A stretch of 64,000 nt of DNA from Tepidanaerobacter syntrophicus (GTDB lineage Bacteria > Bacillota > Thermosediminibacteria > Thermosediminibacterales > Tepidanaerobacteraceae): positions 310,001 to 374,000 of the forward strand of contig NZ_DF977003.1 in the NCBI RefSeq assembly GCF_001485475.2. Direction: 5' to 3'. Below, piece by piece: positions 8,646 through 19,173 of the stretch (positions within the stretch are counted from its first letter, which is position 1; each line of letters begins with the position of its first letter). The notes beneath the pieces were generated by a model. The model did not search any database and had not been told where the DNA came from. It worked only from the letters and a program-made list of their open reading frames with translations. Made by a program: the position numbers and the translations under genes.

Positions 8646-9583
8646 GCAGCAAACTTGAATTTGTGGTAGAAAAAAATGACGAAAAAAAGCGGCTTGATGT
8701 ATTTTTAGCAGAGAAAATAGAAAATTCCCGAAGCTTTATAAAAAACAGCATCCTTGAAGGCCAGGTCTTAGTTAATGGTTTTTGCGCAAAGCCTAATTAT
8801 AGACTAAAACAAAATGACAAGATAACGGTTAATATTCTTGAAATGCCCAAACCTTCAGCGACTCCGGAAGATATCCCGCTAGACATTGTTTGCGAGGATG
8901 AAGATATAATTGTTATAAATAAGCCTAGGGGAATGGTGGTTTACCCGGCTGCCGGTAATTATTCAGGAACTTTAGTAAATGCTTTACTCTACCACACTAA
9001 GGATTTAGCATCTAATGGCGGACAAATAAGGCCTGGGATAGTGCATAGGTTAGATAAAGATACATCAGGCCTTATTGTAGTTGCAAAAAATAATGCAGCG
9101 CACCTTAATTTAGTAGAACAACTGAAAAACAGACAATTTAAAAAGGTCTATCAGGCTATAGTCTGGGGAGATATCAAAGATAACGAAGGCACGATAGATG
9201 CTCCTATTGGCAGACATCCTGTAAGACGGAAAGAAATGACCGTTACTACAAAAAATTCCAAAGACGCCATTACACATTTTAAAGTAGTGGAGAGATTTGG
9301 CGAATTTACGTTTATAGAGGCAAGAATTGAAACCGGCAGAACGCATCAAATAAGGGTTCATATGAAATTTATTAATCATCCGATAGTGGCAGATCCGGTA
9401 TATTCGCGAAAAAAAGCGCCATTTGAAATAAAGGGGCAGGCGCTTCACGCATATAAATTAGGTTTTTACCATCCTACTACTAAAAAATTTATTGAATTTT
9501 CAGCACCTATGCCGGATGATATGGCTAAAATTTTGGATATACTCAGAGATAAATACGCAGAGCAGAGAAAGGATGGAAATTAA
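8642..9583 (+). CDS. rluD: 23S rRNA pseudouridine synthase, RluD subfamily
   Basis: RluA/RluD family pseudouridine synthase, 313 aa. An S4 RNA-binding domain occupies about residues 15-75. The catalytic domain carries HRLDKDTSG with catalytic D138, and the GRTHQIRVHM block follows. TTG start overlapping the lspA stop. RluD enzymes modify helix 69 of 23S rRNA, but RluC or RluA-like substrates cannot be ruled out from sequence alone. Confidence 0.9.
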   Translation: MSSKLEFVVEKNDEKKRLDVFLAEKIENSRSFIKNSILEGQVLVNGFCAKPNYRLKQNDKITVNILEMPKPSATPEDIPLDIVCEDEDIIVINKPRGMVVYPAAGNYSGTLVNALLYHTKDLASNGGQIRPGIVHRLDKDTSGLIVVAKNNAAHLNLVEQLKNRQFKKVYQAIVWGDIKDNEGTIDAPIGRHPVRRKEMTVTTKNSKDAITHFKVVERFGEFTFIEARIETGRTHQIRVHMKFINHPIVADPVYSRKKAPFEIKGQALHAYKLGFYHPTTKKFIEFSAPMPDDMAKILDILRDKYAEQRKDGN

Positions 9584-11884
<2,301 letters not shown>

Positions 11885-11910
11885 ATAAAACCCTCCTTAC
11901 ATTGCAATTA

Positions 11911-11939
11911 AGTATAACATGAAACCGCCTGTTTTTAAA
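11911..11939 (-). promoter_or_regulatory. Putative promoter of rqcH (extended -10)
   Basis: On the minus strand TGTTATACT forms an extended -10 (complement of 11911-11919), with TTTAAA 17 bp upstream of the hexamer. The -35 is weak. Confidence 0.4.
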
Positions 11940-12025
11940 GATTTAACATGAAGGATGGCTTACATTTTTAGGAATTCTTATCTTTTGTGTTTTTATAAAA
12001 AATTCATAATATGAAAAAATAATGA

Positions 12026-12055
12026 TTGACATCTTACATACTAATATGGTAGTAT
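12026..12055 (+). promoter_or_regulatory. Promoter of the hexuronate operon
   Basis: A consensus -35 TTGACA (12026-12031) is followed after 18 bp by TAGTAT (12050-12055), which matches the -10 at 4 of 6 positions. The spacer and -10 are covered by a palindrome (12033-12060), so a repressor bound there would block RNA polymerase. Confidence 0.6.
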
Positions 12056-12060
12056 GTAAG
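12033..12060 (+). promoter_or_regulatory. 28-bp palindromic operator over the uxuB promoter
   Basis: CTTACATACTA (12033-12043), 6-bp spacer ATATGG, TAGTATGTAAG (12050-12060). The two 11-bp arms are perfect inverted repeats. The likely binder is the GntR/FCD regulator at 20492, by gene context. A TAGTAT half-arm recurs at 20470-20475 ahead of that regulator, and GTATGTAA at 16702-16709 ahead of the TRAP permease genes. Confidence 0.65.
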
Positions 12061-12111
12061 TGAAAATATTCAGGTATTAATTTATGGCCTGAAGTAAAAC
12101 AGGTGATGAAA

Positions 12112-13716
12112 ATGAAATTGAACATTTCCAACCTTAAAAACAAAGAGTTCTGGCAGAGGAAAGGATATCAACTGCCTAATTTTGATATTGAAAAGATGAA
12201 AGAAAACACTCTTAAAAATCCAATGTGGTTACATTTTGGAGCTGGCAACATTTTTAGAGCTTTTCCCGCGGCATTGCAGCAAGATTTACTGGATAAAGGT
12301 CTTTCAGACCGAGGAATCATCGTATGTGAATCCTATGATGAAGAAATTATTGAAAAAGCTTACACGCCATATGATAACTTAAGTATACTTATAACTCTGA
12401 AAGCTGATGGCAGCATAGATAAGAAAATAATTGCAAGCATAGCCTCTGCAATGAATGTAAGAGATAGCTTAAATAAATTGATTGATATTTTTACACATCC
12501 AAGTCTACAAATAGCCAGCTTTACCATAACAGAAAAAGGATATTCGCTTGTGGATTCCAGCGGAAGTTATCCAAAAGAAATAGCAGAAGACCTTGAGGGA
12601 AATTTTCAAACTCCAAAGACTCTAATGGGTACAATAGCTTTTTTATGCTACAAAAGATACTTAGCCGGAAAGCTTCCTATAACTTTATTAAGTCTAGATA
12701 ATTGTTCGCACAATGGCTCAAAATTACATGATGCAGTGAAAACTTTTGCTGATAGTTGGGTAGAAAATAAAAAAGTTGATGCAGGTTTTTTGGAGTATAT
12801 ACAAAATCAACAATTCGTATCTTTTCCATGGACAATGATAGACAAAATCACCCCAAGACCTTCTGAACAAGTAAAAGCTATGTTGGAAGCTGATGGACTA
12901 GAAGATGTGGAAATTATAAAAACAAAAAAGAATACATATGTCGCATCTTTTGTAAACGCGGAGCAAACCCAATATCTCGTTGTAGAAGATGTATTTCCAA
13001 ATTCAAGACCTCCTTTAGAAGAAGCGGGTGTAATTTTTACAGATAGAGAAATCGTGGATAAAGTAGAAAAAATGAAAGTTTGCACATGCCTTAATCCATT
13101 ACACACGGCGCTTGCTATATACGGCTGCCTTTTAGGCTATACCTCTATTGCGGACGAGATGAAAGATAAGCACCTTAAAAAATTTATTGAAAAGCTAGGG
13201 TATGAGGAAGGGCTGCCTGTTGTAGTAGATCCGGGAATAATAAAACCGGAAGAATTTTTAAAAGAAGTTATAGAAGAAAGATTGCCAAATCCTTTTGTTC
13301 CTGATACACCACAACGGATAGCTTGTGACACATCACAAAAAATCCCGGTGCGCTTTGGCGAAACTCTCAAGGCATATATTTCAACTGGGAAGCGAGACAT
13401 ATCAACACTAACATATATACCGTTATTTTTTGCAGGCTGGTTAAGATACCTTATGGGAATAGACGATGAAGGAAAGCCATTTGCCCCCAGCCCTGACCCA
13501 ATGCTTGAAGTATTGCAGGGATATATAAAAGACATATCTTTGGGAGATAAAGGACCGTTTACGGATTCATTAAAGCCAATACTTTCAGATGAAAAAATAT
13601 TTGGAGTAGATCTTTATAAATATAAACTCGCTCCGAAGGTAGAAAATATGTTTACAGAACTAGTGGCTGGTAAGGGGGCGGTAAGGAAGACATTGGAGAA
13701 ATACGTTAGCGACTAA
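12112..13716 (+). CDS. uxuB: Fructuronate reductase (mannitol dehydrogenase family), UxuB-like
   Basis: NAD-dependent reductase of the long-chain mannitol dehydrogenase family, 534 aa. By context it converts D-fructuronate to D-mannonate. The nucleotide-binding region is LHFGAGNIFRAFPAALQQ (about residues 38-55). The C-terminal half has the family pattern TCLNPLHTALAIYGCLLGY. Tagaturonate reductase (UxaB) is the alternative; mannonate dehydratase UxuA in the same cluster favours UxuB. In-frame GTG 12103 and ATG 12106 lie inside the AGGTGATG ribosome binding site, so ATG 12112 is chosen. First gene of the hexuronate operon. Confidence 0.82.
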   Translation: MKLNISNLKNKEFWQRKGYQLPNFDIEKMKENTLKNPMWLHFGAGNIFRAFPAALQQDLLDKGLSDRGIIVCESYDEEIIEKAYTPYDNLSILITLKADGSIDKKIIASIASAMNVRDSLNKLIDIFTHPSLQIASFTITEKGYSLVDSSGSYPKEIAEDLEGNFQTPKTLMGTIAFLCYKRYLAGKLPITLLSLDNCSHNGSKLHDAVKTFADSWVENKKVDAGFLEYIQNQQFVSFPWTMIDKITPRPSEQVKAMLEADGLEDVEIIKTKKNTYVASFVNAEQTQYLVVEDVFPNSRPPLEEAGVIFTDREIVDKVEKMKVCTCLNPLHTALAIYGCLLGYTSIADEMKDKHLKKFIEKLGYEEGLPVVVDPGIIKPEEFLKEVIEERLPNPFVPDTPQRIACDTSQKIPVRFGETLKAYISTGKRDISTLTYIPLFFAGWLRYLMGIDDEGKPFAPSPDPMLEVLQGYIKDISLGDKGPFTDSLKPILSDEKIFGVDLYKYKLAPKVENMFTELVAGKGAVRKTLEKYVSD

Positions 13717-13758
13717 ACGACTATGTTTAAAACACAATAGCCTTAAGGAGATGTGAAA

Positions 13759-15171
13759 ATGGCGTTTATAAATGACGATTTTATGTTACAGAATGACACT
13801 GCTAAATTTTTATATCATACGTATGCCAAATCTCTTCCAATATTTGATTATCACTGCCACTTAGACGTGAAGCTCATAGCCAAGGACTATCAATTTTCTA
13901 GTATAGCTGAACTGTGGCTGGCAGGAGACCATTACAAATGGAGAGCAATGAGGGCTAACGGCATATCAGAAGAAATGATTACTGGAAATGCCAGTTCTGT
14001 AGAAAAATTTGAAGCATGGTCAAAAACTATCGAAAATTGCATAGGAAATCCATTATATCATTGGACTCATCTGGAATTAAAAAATTATTTTGGCATAGAT
14101 GAACTATTAAATGAGAATAATTGGAAAGAAATTTATAATAAAGCCAATAAAGTGATCAAGGAAGAGCAATTAACCGCAAGAAAGTTGCTTCAATTATCAA
14201 ACGTGACTTATATTTGTACCACTGACAATCCCCTAGACTCTCTTGAATATCATGATAAAATAAGCGCTGATAAGAATTTTAAAATTAAAGTACTCCCTTC
14301 TTTTAGACCGGATGAAGCGTTTACAATTGGAGAAAAAAAGTTCGTTGATTTTGTTAAGAAATTAGCCCAAATTACAAATACTACAATCAAAAGTTATTCG
14401 GATTTTGTTAAGTGTTTAGAAGAACGGGTTGATTACTTTGATAAAAGAGGAGCTTTTATATCTGATCATAGCTTTGAAAAATTGTTTTTTAAAGAATCAA
14501 CAGATGAAGAAGTAGAAGCCATATTTCAAAAGTCGCTAAATGAAAATCAAATTACTGACGAAGAATACAAAAAATTTATCAGCCGTTTGATAATAGACTT
14601 AGGGGCTATTTATCACAAAAAAAACTGGGTAATGCAAATTCATTTTGGAGCAATACGAAATAACAATACTGTTATGTATGAGAGGCTTGGACCAGATACG
14701 GGATTTGATTCTATAGCCGATCAATCAGATTTAGCTTATGCATTAAATAGGCTACTCGATACTATGTACCAAAGGAATACTTTGCCAAAAATGATTATAT
14801 ACAATCTGAATCCGGAATATAATCACATTGTAGCAAGCGCTATAGCAAATTTTCAAAGCAATGAAGAGGGAATAAAAAACAAGATTCAATTCGGAGCCGG
14901 ATGGTGGTTTAATGATACAGAGCAAGGCATGCTTCGTCAGATGAGTACTTTAGCAGACCATGGATTACTTATGCATTTTACGGGAATGGTCACAGATTCA
15001 CGGAGCTTCCTATCGTTTCCACGTCATGAGTATTTCAGACGAATTTTATGCAATTATATAGGCGAACAGGTTGAAGAAGGAAAATTTCCCAATGATAAAA
15101 AATTACTAAAAAAGTTGGTAGAGAATATCTGTTATTATAATGCGTTAAATTTTTTTGCTAAGGATATATAA
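13759..15171 (+). CDS. uxaC: Glucuronate/galacturonate isomerase UxaC
   Basis: Uronate isomerase of the amidohydrolase superfamily, 470 aa. It converts D-glucuronate to D-fructuronate (and galacturonate to tagaturonate). Visible motifs are the metal-binding YHCHLD near residue 35, LWLAGDHYKWRAMRANG, MQIHFGAIRNNN and QFGAGWWFNDTEQGM. The frame is open from GTG 13753, but AAGGAG (13745-13750) fits ATG 13759. It lies 42 nt after uxuB. With uxuB and uxuA it supplies the three-step route from glucuronate to 2-keto-3-deoxygluconate. Confidence 0.95.
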   Translation: MAFINDDFMLQNDTAKFLYHTYAKSLPIFDYHCHLDVKLIAKDYQFSSIAELWLAGDHYKWRAMRANGISEEMITGNASSVEKFEAWSKTIENCIGNPLYHWTHLELKNYFGIDELLNENNWKEIYNKANKVIKEEQLTARKLLQLSNVTYICTTDNPLDSLEYHDKISADKNFKIKVLPSFRPDEAFTIGEKKFVDFVKKLAQITNTTIKSYSDFVKCLEERVDYFDKRGAFISDHSFEKLFFKESTDEEVEAIFQKSLNENQITDEEYKKFISRLIIDLGAIYHKKNWVMQIHFGAIRNNNTVMYERLGPDTGFDSIADQSDLAYALNRLLDTMYQRNTLPKMIIYNLNPEYNHIVASAIANFQSNEEGIKNKIQFGAGWWFNDTEQGMLRQMSTLADHGLLMHFTGMVTDSRSFLSFPRHEYFRRILCNYIGEQVEEGKFPNDKKLLKKLVENICYYNALNFFAKDI

Positions 15172-15360
15172 GAGTTTCATGAGTTATTTATGATTTCCGG
15201 CAAATCAGGACATAGAAGTATTACATAAGATATTGAACACCATTTGCTTAAAATTAGTTTTAGATGAAAGGGGAGAAGCCTATTTTAAAAAGATAAAGCG
15301 CAAAAAAGTGTAAAAATAAATGCGACGGCAGCAAAAATTTTTAAAATTAGGGGGATGAAA

Positions 15361-16404
15361 ATGAAAAAAAGTTTTAAGTTATTATCATTAATCTTGGCGC
15401 TGGCATTAATCAGTTCAGTGTTAGCAGGATGCGGAGGCCAACAATCGCAAGAAGGTAAACAGGAGTCAGAGGGAAATTCAACCTCAGAAGAAATTACTCT
15501 TGTATATGCGGAAGTCAATCCGCCAGATTCTATTGCCGGCAAGACAGCTTTTGCTTTTAAAGATAAAGTAGAAGAGCTTTCAAATGGTCAGATTAAAATT
15601 GATGTTCAAGCAAGTGGAGTTTTGGGAGCAGAAAATGATGTGCTAGACACAATGCTAGGTGGCGGCAAGACAATTGACATGGCTCGTATATCCGCATTTG
15701 CCCTGACAAGCTATGGCGGTGAAAAATCAATGTTGCTCTCTGTTCCTTATACATTTGTAAACCGTGAACATTTTTGGAAATTTGCTAATTCTGATTTAGC
15801 TTCTGAATTTCTTCTAGAACCACATGAAAATGGCAAGGGAGTTAGAGGTTTATTCTACGGTGAAGAAGGTTTCCGTCATTTCTTCACAGTAAAGCCGATT
15901 AAAGGCATAGAAGATCTTAAAGGTATGAAACTTAGGGTATCAGCAGATCCCATTATGACTGCCATGGTAGAAGCTCTTGGCGCCTCACCCACGGTCGTAT
16001 CATTTAATGAATTATACTCTGCACTACAAACAGGTGTAGTCGATGGAGCAGAACAGCCAATTGTAAACTACAAAGCTAATTCATTTTATGAGGTTGCACC
16101 AAATTTGATTCTTGATGGCCATACTCTTGGAGCAATACAAGTAATCATAACAGATGAAGCATGGGATAGTCTAACAGAGGAACAGCAAAATATTCTTATG
16201 GAAGCCGGTAAGTATGCATCAGAGTATAACAGAAAGATTTCCGAAGAAACGGAAAATCAAGCTTTAGATGAACTAAAAGCTAAAGGCGTAAATGTTATAG
16301 AAGTTAACGATATTACACCTTGGAAAGAAGCATGTAAGGATGTAATCTCTTCTGCAACAGAAAAATATGCTGAACTTTATCAGCAAATTCTTGATATGCA
16401 ATAA
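15361..16404 (+). CDS. dctP: TRAP transporter substrate-binding lipoprotein, DctP family
   Basis: Extracytoplasmic binding protein of a TRAP importer, about 347 aa. The lipoprotein signal ends in LAGC, with a GGQQS-rich mature N-terminus like OppA's. The conserved ligand region reads KGMKLRVSADPIMTAMVEAL, with a carboxylate-binding arginine in LRV, then VVSFNELYSALQTGVVDGAEQP. The start is ATG 15361 behind AGGGGGGATG; an upstream ATG at 15355 sits inside that site. Gene context suggests an acid sugar (uronate or mannonate-like) as substrate, which is inferred. Confidence 0.9.
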   Translation: MKKSFKLLSLILALALISSVLAGCGGQQSQEGKQESEGNSTSEEITLVYAEVNPPDSIAGKTAFAFKDKVEELSNGQIKIDVQASGVLGAENDVLDTMLGGGKTIDMARISAFALTSYGGEKSMLLSVPYTFVNREHFWKFANSDLASEFLLEPHENGKGVRGLFYGEEGFRHFFTVKPIKGIEDLKGMKLRVSADPIMTAMVEALGASPTVVSFNELYSALQTGVVDGAEQPIVNYKANSFYEVAPNLILDGHTLGAIQVIITDEAWDSLTEEQQNILMEAGKYASEYNRKISEETENQALDELKAKGVNVIEVNDITPWKEACKDVISSATEKYAELYQQILDMQ

Positions 16405-16778
16405 ATTTAAAAATTCTAATAAATTTCCGAGAGATACAATCGTATTCAAAAATTTTATTTTACCTTAAGTTTACCCTAAATATTGCAAATCAAATAAAAT
16501 AGAGCAATTGTGAAATGCATATCTGATGCTTTGATTTCGCTAATAACCAAAAAATATGTCGAAATTATCAAGAGTAAAACGAATAATTTAATTCGTGCTC
16601 TTGATAATTTCAAGTACACTTTCAAACAATGTTAAAGCGAAATCAAGGCAAAATTTATTTATGGTAGATAAATATACGATAACTAGCTATTTGAAATATT
16701 CGTATGTAATGCCACTTATAAGAGTAGCAAATAAACAAGAGTAATTTAATAAATAACACGAGTAGGAGGAGGTAAAAC
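16405..16778 (+). other. 374-bp gap between TRAP binding protein and membrane subunits
   Basis: No gene here. It contains a 124-nt nested inverted repeat (16527-16650) and then ATACGA (about 16674-16679) facing TCGTAT (about 16700-16705). It also holds GTATGTAA (16702-16709), shared with one arm of the uronate operator. The AGGAGGAGG ribosome binding site of dctQ ends the gap. Strong structure between a binding-protein gene and its membrane genes often limits readthrough or stabilises the upstream mRNA. Confidence 0.5.
16527..16650 (+). repeat. Nested long inverted repeat (MITE-like or mRNA hairpin)
   Basis: Three concentric arm pairs. TGCTTTGATTTCGCT (16527-16541) pairs with AGCGAAATCAAGGCA (16636-16650) at 14 of 15, plus TAAC/GTTA just inside. 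GAAATTATCAAGAG (16561-16574) pairs with CTCTTGATAATTTC (16598-16611) perfectly over 14. ACGAAT (16579-16584) pairs with ATTCGT (16591-16596). No clear target-site duplication flanks it. Confidence 0.75.
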
Positions 16779-17303
16779 ATGGCAGGAATTTTTGGTATTC
16801 TTAATAAGATTAAACCAGTATATGATCAAATATATAAGATTACTCTTTTTTTGTGCAAAATGCTTTTGATAGCTGATATTCTTGTTGCGACACTGACTGT
16901 AGCGGGGCGATATATTCCATTTATACCTGATCCGGCATGGAGCGAAGAAGTGATTTTAAGCTGTATGGCGTATATGACAGTTCTTTCTGGAGCCTTAGCC
17001 ATCAGAAGAAGGGCACATATTCGTATGACAGCATTTGATAAATTTTTACCTGAAAAACTAGTGACTATTTCGGATGTTATTTCTGATATTGCTGTTTTAG
17101 TGTTAGCCATAGTTCTGATAGTAGTGGGTTGGAGATACTCAGTAGAGATTGGCTCAAAAGGTTCCTATGTAAGTATGCCCAATGTCTCCAGATTCTGGAT
17201 GTACTTTGCTGTGCCATTAGGAGGGATAGCCATGCTTATATTTCAAATTGAGGTTTTATTAGAAAATATCGAGAAGCTTTTTGCGATAAAGGAGGAAATA
17301 TAG
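16779..17303 (+). CDS. dctQ: TRAP transporter small membrane subunit, DctQ family
   Basis: Four-helix small permease subunit, 174 aa, of the tripartite ATP-independent importer. Hydrophobic segments are near 20-50, 60-80, 95-118 and 135-160. The family motif around WSEEVILSCMAYMTVLSGALAIRRRAHIRM is intact, with the R-R-R-A-H-I core at about 77-82. ATG start behind AGGAGGAGG. Its stop abuts the ATG of dctM. It is expected to pair with DctM in the membrane. Confidence 0.92.
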   Translation: MAGIFGILNKIKPVYDQIYKITLFLCKMLLIADILVATLTVAGRYIPFIPDPAWSEEVILSCMAYMTVLSGALAIRRRAHIRMTAFDKFLPEKLVTISDVISDIAVLVLAIVLIVVGWRYSVEIGSKGSYVSMPNVSRFWMYFAVPLGGIAMLIFQIEVLLENIEKLFAIKEEI

Positions 17304-18596
17304 ATGAGCGTTGAAAGTACAGCGATTTTGATTTTACTCAGCAGCTTCTTTATAATGATACTTTTAAGATTTCCAATCGCTTATGTAGTTGCGCTTTCAT
17401 CATTGTTAACGCTTTTATATCAAGGGCTGCCGCTTACTACGATTGTTCAACAGATGGTAAAAGGAATTAGCTCTTATAGCCTCATGGCAGTGCCGTTTTT
17501 TATTACAATGGGAGTTTTAATGGGAACTGGCGGTATCTCAGAAAAGTTAATTGAGTTAGCAAATGCTTGTGTTGGGTGGATGAGAGGAGGCTTAGCGATG
17601 GTTAACATCGTTGCATCCTACTTTTTCGGAGGTATTTCCGGCTCAGCGGCTGCAGATACCGCTTCTCTCGGCAGTATTTTAATTCCTATGATGGTAGAAG
17701 AGGGGTATGATGCTGATTTCTCTACTGCGGTTACGATTACTTCTTCAGTGGAAGGTCTTTTAGTTCCTCCTAGTCATAATATGGTTATCTATTCTACTGC
17801 TGTAGGTGGTGTCTCGATAGGAAGCCTTTTTCTTGCCGGATATTTACCGGGTGCAGTCTTAGCAGTATCTTTAATGATAGGTGCCTATATAATTTCCGTT
17901 CAAAGAAATTATCCTAAAGGCGAAAAATTCAGTATGAGCAATTTATTGAAACAGCTCGGTGCATCTATTTGGGCTCTTGCATCTGTTTTAATAGTTGTAA
18001 TAGGAGTAGTCGGAGGTATCTTTACAGCTACGGAATCTGCGGCTATAGCAGTTATTTATAGCTTAATTGTTAGTGTATACATCTATAAAGGCCTTGACTG
18101 GAAAGGCGTGTGGAAGGCTCTAGAAAGCTGCATAGATACACTTTCTATTGTTCTAATTTTAATTGCAACTTCTAGTATTTTTGGATATTTGCTAACACGC
18201 TTACATGTGCCGTCTCTAGCAGCAAATGCGATTATTAGTTTTACAGATAATCCTATTATCTTGTCATTGCTTTTAAATTTTATTCTTTTGGTTCTGGGGT
18301 GCATTATGGACATGGCTCCGATTATATTAATTGCTGTTCCTGTTCTATTTCCGATTGCAACTTCAATTGGCATTGATCCTATCCAGTTTGGCATCATCGT
18401 TGTCCTGAACTGTGGAATAGGTCTCTTGACGCCTCCTGTAGGATCTGTGTTGTATATTGGCACCGCCATTTCCAAGCTGCCGATGGAACGCGTTGTAAAA
18501 GCGACATTACCATTTTACATTTGTATGATTATCGCTCTTTTGCTGGTAACATTCGTTCCGGCAATTAGTCTGTGGCTCCCATCATTATTTATGTAA
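17304..18596 (+). CDS. dctM: TRAP transporter large permease, DctM family
   Basis: Channel-forming subunit, 430 aa, about 12 membrane segments, of the ion-transporter superfamily. Characteristic stretches are FGGISGSAAADTASLGSILIP (about 108-128), EGLLVPPSHNMVIYS, the TATESAAIAVIYS segment and GLLTPPVGSVLYIG near the C-terminus. Driven by a sodium or proton gradient. Start directly after dctQ behind AAAGGAGG. With DctP and DctQ it completes a secondary importer, probably for the hexuronates handled by the neighbouring enzymes. Confidence 0.94.
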   Translation: MSVESTAILILLSSFFIMILLRFPIAYVVALSSLLTLLYQGLPLTTIVQQMVKGISSYSLMAVPFFITMGVLMGTGGISEKLIELANACVGWMRGGLAMVNIVASYFFGGISGSAAADTASLGSILIPMMVEEGYDADFSTAVTITSSVEGLLVPPSHNMVIYSTAVGGVSIGSLFLAGYLPGAVLAVSLMIGAYIISVQRNYPKGEKFSMSNLLKQLGASIWALASVLIVVIGVVGGIFTATESAAIAVIYSLIVSVYIYKGLDWKGVWKALESCIDTLSIVLILIATSSIFGYLLTRLHVPSLAANAIISFTDNPIILSLLLNFILLVLGCIMDMAPIILIAVPVLFPIATSIGIDPIQFGIIVVLNCGIGLLTPPVGSVLYIGTAISKLPMERVVKATLPFYICMIIALLLVTFVPAISLWLPSLFM

Positions 18597-18609
18597 AGAG
18601 ACGATCGTC

Positions 18610-19089
18610 ATGAAATATAAATATAATTATCAGGTGATGGCTTCTGATATTTGGAAACTATCTATATCTAATATTTATAATTCTATGATAGGAGTATGCA
18701 ACATTATTTTTACTGCTGCTATACTGCTTTTAACAGTAAAGTTCTGGGCAAATGCAACCACCATTATAAAATTACTTCTAATGCTAGCAGTTAGTTTATT
18801 TACAATTATTCAACCTATCGTTATTTATCTTCAGTCAAAAAGATTGGTAGCAAAGATTCCATCTGATTTAGAGATAGGCTTTGATGACTATGGAATTCAC
18901 ATAATGACAAAGAATCAAAATTCTAAATTCGAATGGGATAAGATAAAAGGGGTATACAAAAAACCAAATATGCTTATTATATACACAGCACATAAGCAAG
19001 GATATATATTAACAAATAAAATATTAGGGGTGCAAAAAGAAGATCTATATGACTATATTTTAGACAAAATTAACATGGGACAACACTGA
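18610..19089 (+). CDS. YcxB-like small membrane protein, unknown function
   Basis: 159 aa. Two close membrane helices (about 25-47 and 52-72) are followed by a cytoplasmic domain of about 80 residues. The IGFDDYGIHI, FEWDKIKGVYKKPNMLIIY and L-x-K-x-I-L pattern resembles the YcxB-like C-terminal domain, a PH-like fold found in many Firmicutes hypothetical proteins. No function is known. It lies 13 nt after dctM and 84 nt before uxuA, so it is probably co-transcribed with the uronate genes. A role in transport or an accidental passenger are both possible. Confidence 0.6.
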   Translation: MKYKYNYQVMASDIWKLSISNIYNSMIGVCNIIFTAAILLLTVKFWANATTIIKLLLMLAVSLFTIIQPIVIYLQSKRLVAKIPSDLEIGFDDYGIHIMTKNQNSKFEWDKIKGVYKKPNMLIIYTAHKQGYILTNKILGVQKEDLYDYILDKINMGQH

Positions 19090-19173
19090 AAACTTTATAA
19101 ATATTGTAGCCTATCCATAACCTAAGGCGACAATTACAAGTTAAAATTAATCTATTATCGGAGGTTGATACAT

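Noticed and set aside
11943-12143. 66-codon minus-strand ORF over the uxuB promoter
   Set aside because: It covers the promoter and operator, has no ribosome binding site and no recognisable sequence, so it is taken as chance.
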